From positions 47,675-111,674 of the forward strand of contig NZ_WWER01000010.1 of assembly GCF_009857885.1 (NCBI RefSeq): a DNA stretch of 64,000 nucleotides, given 5' to 3'. Positions within the stretch are counted from its first letter, which is position 1. Each line of letters opens with the position of its first letter. The notes beneath the pieces were generated by a model. That model did not search any database. It saw only the letters and a list, made by a program, of their open reading frames with translations, and was not told where the DNA came from. The position numbers and the translations under genes are program-made. Of the stretch, positions 35,898-44,253 are shown piece by piece. This DNA is from Pusillimonas sp. TS35. Lineage in GTDB: Bacteria; Pseudomonadota; Gammaproteobacteria; Burkholderiales; Burkholderiaceae_B.

Positions 35898-37430
35898 ATG
35901 AGCCCTCGTCTCGCGCTGCAACAGATCACCAAGCAGTATCCGGCCGTCGTCGCCAACGACGCGGTGGATCTGATCGTCCAGCCGGGTGAGATACACGCCG
36001 TACTGGGTGAAAACGGTGCAGGGAAGTCCACGCTCATGAAGATCATCTACGGCGTGGTGCGGCCCGATGCGGGCCGCATGTTCTGGAACGGGTGCGAAAC
36101 CGCCATCGCCAATCCGTCTGAGGCGCGCGACCTCGGCATCGGTATGGTGTTCCAGCACTTTTCGCTTTTTGATACGTTGACAGTCACCGAAAACATCGCC
36201 TTGGGCCTGCCTGCTGGCACGCGCATGGATGTACTCGCGCAGCGCATTGCTCAAACGGCCAGCCAGTACGGGCTGGGGCTGGAGCCGGGGCGCCATGTGC
36301 ATACACTGTCAGTGGGTGAGCGCCAACGTGTCGAAATTGTTCGCGCGCTGCTGGGTAAACCGCAATTGCTGATTCTGGACGAACCCACCTCAGTGCTCAC
36401 GCCGCAAGCCGTGGAACGCCTGTTCGATACATTGCGCAAGCTGGCAGCCGAAGGCTGCAGCATCTTGTACATCAGCCACAAGCTCGACGAGATCCGCGCC
36501 TTATGTCAGGCCTGTACAGTTATGCGCGGCGGCAAGGTAACGGGTGTCTGCGATCCGCGCAACGAAAGCGCGGGCAGTTTGTCGCGCATGATGACGGGGG
36601 CCGAACCGCAAGCGCTGCATCACCGCCATACGGCGCCCGGCAAGGTGGCCTTGTCGGTGCGGGGCTTGAGTCTGCCGCGCGCGCATCCCTATGCGGTCGA
36701 GCTCGACGACATTTCATTTGACGTCCGCGAGGGTGAGATTCTCGGTGTGGCGGGTGTGTCGGGAAACGGGCAGCAAGAGTTGCTTGCGGTGTTGTCGGGC
36801 GAAGACACGCGAGCGGCCGACCACGCTATTTTGTTGGGTGAAGCTCCTGTCGGCCGACGCGACGCCGCATGGCGCAGGGAGCACGGGGTAGGCATGGTGC
36901 CCGAGGAGCGATTGGGCCGCGGCACAGTACCCGAGCTTTCGCTGGCGCACAATATATTGCTTTCCCACCAGGGCAGGGCCACAGTGCGCTACGGCATGAT
37001 CCGCCGCGGCGCGGTACGGCGTCTGGCCGCCGAGATCATCGATCGTTTCGGCGTGCGGGCGCCAGGGCCATACGCGCCGGCGCAAAGCCTGTCGGGCGGT
37101 AATCTGCAAAAATACATCATCGGCCGCGAGATTATCCGGCGACCGCGCGTGCTTTTGGTCGCCCAGCCCACCTGGGGCGTAGATGTCAGCGCGGCAGCCC
37201 GCATACGCGCCGAATTGCTGGCACTGCGTGATGAGGGTTGCGCGCTGTTGGTTATCTCCGAGGAACTTGACGAATTGTTCGAGATTTCCGATCGCCTGAT
37301 CGTGATGGCCAAGGGCAGGGTATCGCCCGCCATCCCCCGCACGCATGCCACGCCCGATCAGGTGGGGCAGTGGATGAGCGGCCTGTGGCCGGCGCTGCCC
37401 GGTGCCATCTCGGAGGCGTTCGCATGTTGA
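35898..37430 (+). CDS. BMP-family ABC importer, double ATP-binding subunit
   Basis: A 510-residue fused ATPase with two nucleotide-binding domains. The first has Walker A GENGAGKSTLMK, signature LSVGERQRVEI and Walker B LLILDEPTSVL; the second has a degenerate P-loop (GVSGNGQQEL), signature LSGGNLQKYI and AQPTWGVD, the usual asymmetry of sugar/nucleoside ATPases of the RbsA/YufO/NupO type. It drives uptake through the two permeases that follow. The substrate class is probably nucleosides or purines (inference from the BMP partner). Confidence 0.92.
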   Translation: MSPRLALQQITKQYPAVVANDAVDLIVQPGEIHAVLGENGAGKSTLMKIIYGVVRPDAGRMFWNGCETAIANPSEARDLGIGMVFQHFSLFDTLTVTENIALGLPAGTRMDVLAQRIAQTASQYGLGLEPGRHVHTLSVGERQRVEIVRALLGKPQLLILDEPTSVLTPQAVERLFDTLRKLAAEGCSILYISHKLDEIRALCQACTVMRGGKVTGVCDPRNESAGSLSRMMTGAEPQALHHRHTAPGKVALSVRGLSLPRAHPYAVELDDISFDVREGEILGVAGVSGNGQQELLAVLSGEDTRAADHAILLGEAPVGRRDAAWRREHGVGMVPEERLGRGTVPELSLAHNILLSHQGRATVRYGMIRRGAVRRLAAEIIDRFGVRAPGPYAPAQSLSGGNLQKYIIGREIIRRPRVLLVAQPTWGVDVSAAARIRAELLALRDEGCALLVISEELDELFEISDRLIVMAKGRVSPAIPRTHATPDQVGQWMSGLWPALPGAISEAFAC

Positions 37431-38488
37431 CGCTCGAACCGCGCGCTCATCCCTCGGCGCTCATGGCTGGGTTGTCGCCCGTATTCGCCCTTGCCATTAC
37501 GATCGCCTGCGGGCTACTGCTGTTTTTCGCCGTCGGCAAAGATCCGCTTGCGAGCCTAGCTGTGTTTTTTGTCGAGCCTTTGCGCAGTCTGCAGGGGTGG
37601 GCCGAGATCGGTGTGAAGATGGCGCCGCTGCTATTGATTGCCGTCGGCTTGGCATTGTGTTTTCGCGCCAATGTCTTCAACATCGGTGCGGAGGGGCAGT
37701 TTGTGGTGGGGGCCATTGCGGCGGGCGCGCTGATTCTGCAACTGGACAACGATGCCCGCGGCGGTTTCTGGATGATCACGCTGGCTTTGCTGGCAGGTGT
37801 GATCGGTGGCATGGTCTGGGCCGCGATGACCGCTTGGCTGCGAGACAGCTTCAATGCCAACGAGATACTGGTCTCCCTGATGCTGGTTTATGTGGCGCAA
37901 TTGCTGCTCAACTATCTGGTGCATGGCGTGCTCATGGATCCCGATGGGTTCGGGTTTCCGCAGTCGCGGTTGTTTTCCGACGGTTTTCTGCTGCCGTCGA
38001 TTCTGCCGGGCACACGCCTGCACCCGGGCATTCTCCTGGCATTAGCGGCCTCTCTGGCGGGATGGCTGTTTCTCATGCGCAGCTTTGCGGGGTTTCGCCT
38101 GCAGGTGGGTGGCATGGCGCCGTTGGCCGCGCGCTACGCGGGCTTTCCTGCGCGCCGCGCCCTGTGGCAAGCCATGTTGGTGTCGGGTGGCCTGGCGGGC
38201 CTGGCGGGCGCTTGCGAGGTGATGGGGCCTATCGGTCAGCTCACGCCTTCAGTGTCGCCAGGCTACGGGTTCGCTGCCATTATCGTAGCGTTTGTCGGCC
38301 GGCTTCATCCGCTGGGTGTCGTCTTCTCCAGCTTCATCATGGCGTTGCTGTATATCGGGGGCGAGCTCTCGCAAAGCAGGCTGGGTATGCCCAGCGCAAT
38401 TGCGGGTATCTTCCAGGGGCTGCTGTTGTTCGCGCTGCTGGCCTGTGACGTGCTGATTCACAATCGTTTGCGCTGGAGATCGCGATGA
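37424..38488 (+). CDS. BMP-family ABC importer permease 1
   Basis: A 354-residue permease of the BPD_transp_2 family with about eight to ten helices and the motif ANVFNIGAEGQFVVGA, characteristic of nucleoside/BMP-type permeases (YufP-like). The ATG at 37424, after a GGAGG site, overlaps the ATPase gene by seven bases, so the subunits are translationally coupled. Confidence 0.92.
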   Translation: MLTLEPRAHPSALMAGLSPVFALAITIACGLLLFFAVGKDPLASLAVFFVEPLRSLQGWAEIGVKMAPLLLIAVGLALCFRANVFNIGAEGQFVVGAIAAGALILQLDNDARGGFWMITLALLAGVIGGMVWAAMTAWLRDSFNANEILVSLMLVYVAQLLLNYLVHGVLMDPDGFGFPQSRLFSDGFLLPSILPGTRLHPGILLALAASLAGWLFLMRSFAGFRLQVGGMAPLAARYAGFPARRALWQAMLVSGGLAGLAGACEVMGPIGQLTPSVSPGYGFAAIIVAFVGRLHPLGVVFSSFIMALLYIGGELSQSRLGMPSAIAGIFQGLLLFALLACDVLIHNRLRWRSR

Positions 38489-39402
38489 ACGCCGCTGCGC
38501 TGCTTGTCGCGTCCGCCATGATCGCGGGTACGCCATTGATGCTGGCCGCATTGGGCCTGCTCGTGAACGAGAAGTCGGGTGTCATCAACCTTGGCTCCGA
38601 AGGGATGATGCTGATGGCTGCGGTCGCGGGCTTTGCCGTGGGCCTGGAGACGGGCAGCCCGGCATTGGGCTTCGTGGCGGGTGCCTTGGCCGGCATGGCA
38701 ATGGCCGCTTTCTTTGCCTGGCTCACTGTCTGGCTCGGCGCAAATCAAGTGGCCACTGGCCTGGCGCTCTCGATCTTCGGCGTGGGGGCGTCGGCCTACC
38801 TGGGGCTGCCTTATGTTGGAGAAACGCTGCAGGCGCAGTCCTGGAGCATTCCCGTGGTGCGCGATCTTCCCTTCGTAGGGCCGGCGCTGTTCCAGCATCA
38901 CCCCATGGTGTATGTATCGCTGATGTTGTGCGCCGGTATTGCGTGGTTTCTGAACCGCACTCGCGCAGGGCTTATTCTGCGGGCGGTGGGCGAGTCGCCG
39001 GATTCGGCTCATGCGCTGGGCTACAGCGTACGCCGTATCCGCCTGTGCGCGCTGCTCTTCGGCGGCGCGTGCTGCGGCCTGGCAGGCGCGTTCATGTCGC
39101 TGGTCTATACACCCATGTGGGTGGAAAACATGGTTGCGGGGCGCGGCTGGATTGCGCTCGCGCTCACCACATTCGCCACCTGGCGCCCGCTGAGAGTGAT
39201 GGCCGGCGCCTATTTGTTTGGCGGCATTACGATCCTGGCATTTCACATGCAGGCGCGTGGCGTGCCGATCGCCTCGCAGTTGCTGTCTATGCTACCGTAT
39301 CTGGCCACTATACTGGTGCTGGTGCTGATTTCGCGCAACGCCAACTGGATCCGGCTCAACATGCCCGCGTCCCTGGGCAAGAATTTCAACCCCAATCATT
39401 GA
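38485..39402 (+). CDS. BMP-family ABC importer permease 2
   Basis: A 305-residue partner permease (YufQ-like) opening with helices and NEKSGVINLGSEGMMLM, which is the counterpart of the first permease's NIGAEGQF motif. It overlaps permease 1 by four bases (ATGA). Together the two permeases form the channel. Confidence 0.92.
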   Translation: MNAAALLVASAMIAGTPLMLAALGLLVNEKSGVINLGSEGMMLMAAVAGFAVGLETGSPALGFVAGALAGMAMAAFFAWLTVWLGANQVATGLALSIFGVGASAYLGLPYVGETLQAQSWSIPVVRDLPFVGPALFQHHPMVYVSLMLCAGIAWFLNRTRAGLILRAVGESPDSAHALGYSVRRIRLCALLFGGACCGLAGAFMSLVYTPMWVENMVAGRGWIALALTTFATWRPLRVMAGAYLFGGITILAFHMQARGVPIASQLLSMLPYLATILVLVLISRNANWIRLNMPASLGKNFNPNH

Positions 39403-39411
39403 GGTATACCC

Positions 39412-40500
39412 ATGTCTGCAAAATCGCTACGCAAGGCATTATGCTGGATGGCGCTGGCACCGGCCCTGGCCTGCTCGTCTGTTTCCTATGCCCAAGAGCC
39501 GCTCAAAGTCGGTTTCGTGTATGTGAGCCCAATCGGTGAAGCCGGCTGGACATGGCAGCAGGACCTTGGCCGCCGCTACATGGAAAAGGAACTGGGCGAC
39601 AAGGTCAAGACGCAATACGTCGAGAACGTGCCCGAAGGGGCGGATGCCGAGCGCGTTATCCGCGACCTTGCTCAACAAGGCAACAAGCTCATTTTCACGA
39701 CCTCGTTCGGGTTCATGAACCCCACGCTCAAAGTTGCCCGGCAATTCCCCGACGTGAAGTTCGTGCACTCCACCGGATACAAGACGGCGCCCAACGTTGC
39801 CACCACCAATGCGCGCTTCTACGAGGCGCGCTATCTGGCCGGCATCATCGCGGGCAAGATGACCAAGTCTAATGTCGCGGGCTATGTCGGCGCCTATCCG
39901 ATTCCCGAAGTCCTGCAGGGGATCAACGCTTTTACACGCGGCATGCGCAGTGTCAACCCGCAGGCCGAAGTGCGCGTCATCTGGGTCAATAGCTGGTTCG
40001 ACCCGGGCAAGGAGCGCGATGCCGCGCTGGCATTGCTCAGCCAGGGGGCGGATATTGTCACGCATCACACCGACTCCACCGCCACGGTGCAGGCGGCCGA
40101 AGAAAAGGGCAAGTACGCGATCGCCTACCACTCCGACATGCAGAAGTTTGGCCCCAAGGCCCAGCTCGCTGCGGTGACCCATCACTGGGGCCCTTACTTC
40201 ACCAAAGAAGCGCGCGATGTTCTCGATGGCAAATGGAAGGCTGATCAGACCTGGGGCGGCCTGAAGTCTGGCATGGCTGCCATAGAGGCCTTCAACCCGG
40301 CGCTGCCCGAAGACGTGGTCAAGCTGGTGAAGGAAAAGCAGCAGGAGATCATCGACGGCAAAATGACGCCCTTTGATGCACCTCTCCTCGACAACAAGGG
40401 CAAGGCCGTGCTCGAATCCGGCGCGCTGGACGATGCGGGGCTAAACAAAATGAACTACTACGTCCAAGGCGTTGCGGGCAGCCTGCCCACGGCCAAGTAA
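39412..40500 (+). CDS. BMP-family substrate-binding protein
   Basis: A 362-residue periplasmic protein with a signal peptide ending SVSYA-QEPLK (cleavage near residue 27). The opening KVGFVYVSPIGEAGWTWQQD and later ATVQAAEEKGKYAIAYHSDM are BMP/PnrA-like features; PnrA relatives bind purine nucleosides, and some Burkholderiales homologues bind purine bases. The binding pocket residues cannot be assigned reliably. A TGAGGTA site precedes the ATG, nine bases after permease 2. It is usually the most highly expressed gene of such operons. Confidence 0.92.
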   Translation: MSAKSLRKALCWMALAPALACSSVSYAQEPLKVGFVYVSPIGEAGWTWQQDLGRRYMEKELGDKVKTQYVENVPEGADAERVIRDLAQQGNKLIFTTSFGFMNPTLKVARQFPDVKFVHSTGYKTAPNVATTNARFYEARYLAGIIAGKMTKSNVAGYVGAYPIPEVLQGINAFTRGMRSVNPQAEVRVIWVNSWFDPGKERDAALALLSQGADIVTHHTDSTATVQAAEEKGKYAIAYHSDMQKFGPKAQLAAVTHHWGPYFTKEARDVLDGKWKADQTWGGLKSGMAAIEAFNPALPEDVVKLVKEKQQEIIDGKMTPFDAPLLDNKGKAVLESGALDDAGLNKMNYYVQGVAGSLPTAK

Positions 40501-40752
40501 TCGCAAACACGATGGGGGCGGCCACCCCCGCGCCGCCTGTTCAACAGGCCGTTCGGGCACATACGCAGCGGCGCACACGCACTGAAAGGCGATGCTCGTG
40601 GAAGGTCTAGCCAAGCGGGGGGATTTCAGGGTGAGCATATTGCCCTGCTTTTTCTTGGCCTCAGCCGCGAGCCTGCCCACGCTGCGACCGACCGCCAGGG
40701 CTTTCAATGGCCTGAGCGAACAGGGCGCGTAAGCGCGCCGCCCAGGGGTGGT

Positions 40753-41316
40753 TCAACCGGTGGAGGTGGCCGGCCGCCGGCCAGGCAGTGCCCACGTGCT
40801 GATTGCCTGCGCCACGGGCTCGCCGCCGAGCGCAGGCGTCAGCAGTACCTCGCCCGCCGCCAGCCGGCCCGTCTTGAGTATGGTTGCCCGCGCCAGCACG
40901 CCGCCCGGTGGTGCCTTGCGCAGAAAATTCATAGTCAGGCTGGCGGTGACCGCATCGGGGTTGCCGGTGGTGCCGACCACCGCAGCGTAAAGCGCCAAGT
41001 CTGCCAAGCCCATCAGCATTGGCCCTGCAATCATGCCACCGCGCCGCTGGTGCGCACTGCGATCGGGTAGCCGCAATAGTGCGGTGCCGTACTCGATTTC
41101 CAGGATATCCACATCCAGTATGGTGGAAAACGGGTGATGGGTTTCAAGCAGATGCTCGAATTCGGCCACCGTGATGGCTGGCGCTTTTTCCGCGGGATGC
41201 TCTGGTGTTGTGGTGGCAGGTTCCATGACGGGGCGCAAAGTGATGGGGCAACCCCCATAGTACACTCGCCAAGGTACGGCATGGCGGATAGGCTCCGGGG
41301 TGGGCGTATTCGACAT
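40753..41316 (-). CDS. PaaI-like hotdog thioesterase (second copy type)
   Basis: A 187-residue protein. The hotdog domain (about 60-180) contains RSAHQRRGGMIAGPMLMGLAD and TASLTMNFLRKAPPGG, as in medium/short-chain acyl-CoA thioesterases. The start at 41316 has an AGGTG site; an in-frame ATG at 41226 would remove a poorly conserved 30-residue leader and is also plausible. The 252-bp gap before it (40501-40752) contains no gene I can support. Confidence 0.78.
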   Translation of the reverse strand: MSNTPTPEPIRHAVPWRVYYGGCPITLRPVMEPATTTPEHPAEKAPAITVAEFEHLLETHHPFSTILDVDILEIEYGTALLRLPDRSAHQRRGGMIAGPMLMGLADLALYAAVVGTTGNPDAVTASLTMNFLRKAPPGGVLARATILKTGRLAAGEVLLTPALGGEPVAQAISTWALPGRRPATSTG

Positions 41317-41358
41317 CCGGACACCTGAAACTCGGTTGCACTGGATAGTGAGGATCAA

Positions 41359-41949
41359 ATGAGAATTCGCATATTGGCTGGCATGCTGTTTCTGGGTGCC
41401 GTATCGCTGCCGCTGGCGGCGGGCGCTGCGCAAGGCGGCCATTCGATGCAAGGGCAGGGGGCAATGCAACACGGCGGCATGGGCATGCAAGGGCAAGGGG
41501 GCCACGGCATGGCGGGCGCAATGCACGGCGTTACGGCCGATTTCGCCGACCGCCTGGCCAATGCCAGCGTGTCCACAACGCTGGTCGTATCCGACTGCTG
41601 GATTCGCTCGCTGCCGGCGCCTGCGCCGTCGGGCGGTTATTTCAGCCTGCGCAACAACGGCGACAAGCCGGTCACGCTATTGGCTGCCGCCTCACCCGCT
41701 TACGGCATGGTTATGCTGCATCGCACGACGAACGAAGGCGGCATGAGCCGCATGTCCGAAACGCATGAGATCTCGGTCGATGTGGGTGGCACCCTCGAAT
41801 TCAAACCTGGTGGCTATCATCTCATGCTGGGGCACGCGCCATCTGCACCTGTGGTCGGCAGCAAGGTCGATCTTGAATTGCTTTTCGATAACGGCCAGAA
41901 GGCCGTCACCCAGTGCGAAATCAGGCCTGCCAACGCAAAAATCCATTAG
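41359..41949 (+). CDS. PCu(A)C-type periplasmic copper chaperone with Met/His-rich N-terminus
   Basis: A 196-residue secreted protein. A signal peptide (about 1-23, ending AGA-AQ) is followed by about 35 residues rich in Met, His, Gln and Gly (HSMQGQGAMQHGGMGMQ). The DUF461/PCu(A)C fold then carries the copper motif M-LHRTTNEGGMSRM through GGYHLML, i.e. the H-M-x10-M-x21-H-x-M type. Such proteins deliver Cu(I) to cytochrome oxidase Cu-A or serve copper balance. No oxidase or Sco gene is adjacent; the N-terminal extension may act as extra copper sponge. Confidence 0.85.
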   Translation: MRIRILAGMLFLGAVSLPLAAGAAQGGHSMQGQGAMQHGGMGMQGQGGHGMAGAMHGVTADFADRLANASVSTTLVVSDCWIRSLPAPAPSGGYFSLRNNGDKPVTLLAAASPAYGMVMLHRTTNEGGMSRMSETHEISVDVGGTLEFKPGGYHLMLGHAPSAPVVGSKVDLELLFDNGQKAVTQCEIRPANAKIH

Positions 41950-42081
41950 CAAGGCTAGGTAAGGTTGCCGGCGGTTTATCCGTGCGGGCAGCCTGTTTTC
42001 GCAAGGCCATCATTGCATTGACGCGCAAGCACTGGTTTACTGCGCAGAGGTATGCGTTGTCGCGCCGGTCGGGCGGCGAAT

Positions 42082-42954
42082 TTACACCTTGCTCGCCTGC
42101 ACCTGTTCCATGAACTCGCCAACGGCGGCATTGAAGGCGCGCGGGTTGGCAAGGTTCATGCCATGCGCCGCCATCCGTATAGTTACGCGCCGCGCGGCCG
42201 GCACGGCTGCCTGCAGCGCATCCAGCCGGCTTTGATAGCGCGGGGCGCTATTGGCACCGCCGATCAACAGTAACGGGCACCGCAGGCTGCGCATCTGGCC
42301 GGTGCTTACCGCTGGGTGAGACTCCCGCGCCTGCGACAGCAGCGTGGCACTATTGTCGTGCACCATGTCTTTGAACCAGCCGGTCATCTGGCGCCAAGTG
42401 CCTGGGCCGTTCACGTTATCCACAAACCCCGCAAGGGCCGCATCGGCATCACCCGCAGCCATGAGATCGGCCATTTCGCCATGGATGAGCCGCTTTTCAG
42501 GCTCACCCTCGAGGCGAAAGCCCGGATCGGCCAACATCAGGCTTCGTATCGATCCTGGTGCCCGCAGCGCCGTTTCGAATGCCACCTGCGCGCCGCGCGA
42601 ATGCCCCAGCAGATGCACCGGCTGGCCGCCGAAAGCGGCGCGGATGAATGCGGCGAGATCGTCGGCATGCTGGGCAATACTGAACAAGGGGTCCGGTTGC
42701 GGTAAGGCCTGCGGCCAGTAGCCGCGCAGGCTCGGCGCCACGACGTGCCAGCGCTGCCCAAGCGCGGGAAACTGCCACCGCCAATAACGATAGTCGCACA
42801 GCGAGCCATGAACCAGCACGAGAGGGATACCCTGGCCGGTTTCGGCATAATGGACGGTGTGGTCCGCCAGGGAATAGATGTGATCCGGCGGTGGAAACTG
42901 CGCAGTGGCACCAGGGTGCATGGTTCTCGGTTGCGTAGGTATTGCGGGGGGCAT
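42082..42954 (-). CDS. Alpha/beta-hydrolase fold protein
   Basis: A 290-residue hydrolase with the oxyanion segment LVLVHGSLCDYRYW, nucleophile elbow GHSRG (Ser at about 119) and late catalytic His in MAAHGMNL. The middle lid region is helical. The substrate is unknown; epoxide hydrolase, haloalkane dehalogenase or ester hydrolase types all share this layout. It begins seven bases after the cpoB stop on the same strand and may be read through from it. Confidence 0.82.
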   Translation of the reverse strand: MPPAIPTQPRTMHPGATAQFPPPDHIYSLADHTVHYAETGQGIPLVLVHGSLCDYRYWRWQFPALGQRWHVVAPSLRGYWPQALPQPDPLFSIAQHADDLAAFIRAAFGGQPVHLLGHSRGAQVAFETALRAPGSIRSLMLADPGFRLEGEPEKRLIHGEMADLMAAGDADAALAGFVDNVNGPGTWRQMTGWFKDMVHDNSATLLSQARESHPAVSTGQMRSLRCPLLLIGGANSAPRYQSRLDALQAAVPAARRVTIRMAAHGMNLANPRAFNAAVGEFMEQVQASKV

Positions 42955-42960
42955 GCGCCC

Positions 42961-43644
42961 TTACTGGAGCAGCTTCAGGCGGCTCTTGGCGGTTTCCGCG
43001 GCAGCGGTGTTGGGGTAGTCTTTGACGATGCGCTGCAGGCTGGACTTGGCGCCGTTCATGTCGTTGAGCTCGACTTGGCTGGCGGCGATAACCAGCAGTG
43101 CGTCCGGCGCGCGCGGGTCGTCGGGCGTGTCGCGCAGCAAGCCTTGCAGGCCTTGTATAGAGCCTTTGAAGTCTTTTGTGGCGTAGCGGCTGCTGCCTAG
43201 GTAAAAACGCGCCTCCGTGGCCAACTGGCTGTCGGGGTATGACTGCAGGAACTGGTTGAAGCTGGCGGCAGCCTCGGCGTATTTGCCGGCCCGGAACAGG
43301 CTCATTGGGCCTTCGAACGCAGCTTGCTCCTGCGGGTCTGCCACCTGCGGCGTGGTATCGCCTGTTTGTTCAGCCCCTTGCTGTGTTTTTACCTTCCAGT
43401 TTATCTGTTCGATCTGGCCGCGCAGGTTGGCAACTTCTTGCTGCAGCATCTCGATGCGATCGGCTTGCTGCAGCCTGGCCTGGCGGCTTTGCTCGGTCAA
43501 CTGGCGTACCTGTTCGCGCAGTTCGAGGATGGCGCGGCGTGCTTCGTCATCCGCCAGGGCCAGCGCGGGCGATGCATACAAGGCGGACAAGGACATGGCA
43601 AGGCCAAGCGCGGCGGCGCGTAATGGTGGAAGGTATGCACTCAT
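42961..43644 (-). CDS. cpoB: Cell division coordinator CpoB (YbgF)
   Basis: A 227-residue periplasmic protein: signal peptide (ending SPALA near residue 28), an N-terminal coiled coil (RRAILELREQVRQLTEQSRQ and onward) that trimerises, then a TPR domain (about 110-227). CpoB links the Tol-Pal machine with PBP1B to couple outer-membrane constriction with septal wall synthesis. The start at 43644 is preferred; upstream residues would be encoded by the pal terminator. It lies downstream of that terminator, so its expression is partly uncoupled from pal. Confidence 0.92.
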   Translation of the reverse strand: MSAYLPPLRAAALGLAMSLSALYASPALALADDEARRAILELREQVRQLTEQSRQARLQQADRIEMLQQEVANLRGQIEQINWKVKTQQGAEQTGDTTPQVADPQEQAAFEGPMSLFRAGKYAEAAASFNQFLQSYPDSQLATEARFYLGSSRYATKDFKGSIQGLQGLLRDTPDDPRAPDALLVIAASQVELNDMNGAKSSLQRIVKDYPNTAAAETAKSRLKLLQ

Positions 43645-43657
43645 ATTTGGTCCCGTC

Positions 43658-43690
43658 AAAAAAAAAGCCGCGGCGGGGAGCCGCCACGGC
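43658..43690 (-). terminator. Strong rho-independent terminator between pal and cpoB
   Basis: On the minus strand GCCGTGGCGG pairs with CCGCCGCGGC (ten pairs including one G-U) around a four-base loop, followed by nine consecutive T. It lies 24 bp after the pal stop and just before the cpoB start, so it should end most tolQRAB-pal transcripts or attenuate entry into cpoB. Confidence 0.88.
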
Positions 43691-43713
43691 GTACTGTAAC
43701 CCACTAGCGGATA

Positions 43714-44217
43714 TTATCGCTGATACACGACATCCGCACGGCGGTTTTCGGCGTAGTCCGCTTCGGTATTGCCCAGGGCGCGGGGGCGCTCTTTACCGAA
43801 GCTGATGGTTTCGATCTGGTTGGCGTTGACGCCCAGCAGGGACATCATGCGGCCAACCGCGTCGGAACGGCGCTGGCCCAGAGCCAGGTTGTACTCGGCG
43901 CCGCCACGGGCGTCGGCGTTACCTTCGATGCGGATCTTCTGCTGGGGATGGCCCGACAGATAAGAAGCATGCATTTCCACGAGGCTACGGTATTGCTCGG
44001 GCACGGTGTAGCTGTCAAACTCAAAGTACACCGAGCGCTGTTGCGCCAGGGGGCTTTGAGGATTGAACGGGTCCATCACCTGGCCGGTGGCGGCGCCGCC
44101 AGCACCGGCGCCGGTACCGGCACCGCTAGCGGATTGATCCAGAGGCACCGAGCTGCAGGCTGCGAGTGAAGCGGCGAAAGCGGCAATGGTGAGGGTTTTT
44201 GCGATGCGCGAGCTCAT
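43714..44217 (-). CDS. pal: Peptidoglycan-associated lipoprotein Pal
   Basis: A 167-residue outer-membrane lipoprotein. The signal ends in LAAC (Cys at about 21), followed by a Gly/Ala linker and an OmpA-like domain with VYFEFDSYTV, RIEGNADARGGAEYNLALGQRR and the peptidoglycan-binding Asp and Arg. Pal anchors the outer membrane to the wall and is moved by TolA/TolB during division. It lies 36 bp after tolB. Confidence 0.96.
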   Translation of the reverse strand: MSSRIAKTLTIAAFAASLAACSSVPLDQSASGAGTGAGAGGAATGQVMDPFNPQSPLAQQRSVYFEFDSYTVPEQYRSLVEMHASYLSGHPQQKIRIEGNADARGGAEYNLALGQRRSDAVGRMMSLLGVNANQIETISFGKERPRALGNTEADYAENRRADVVYQR

Positions 44218-44253
44218 TTGAGTTCCTTTGAGAAAGAGTCACACGTTAACTAA

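Noticed and set aside
40501..40752. Small gene in the gap after the BMP-binding protein
   Set aside because: The minus-strand 88-codon frame overlapping here has no ribosome-binding site or family and runs into the real gene; the gap has only GC-rich dyads such as GGGGG/CCCCC without a T-tract.
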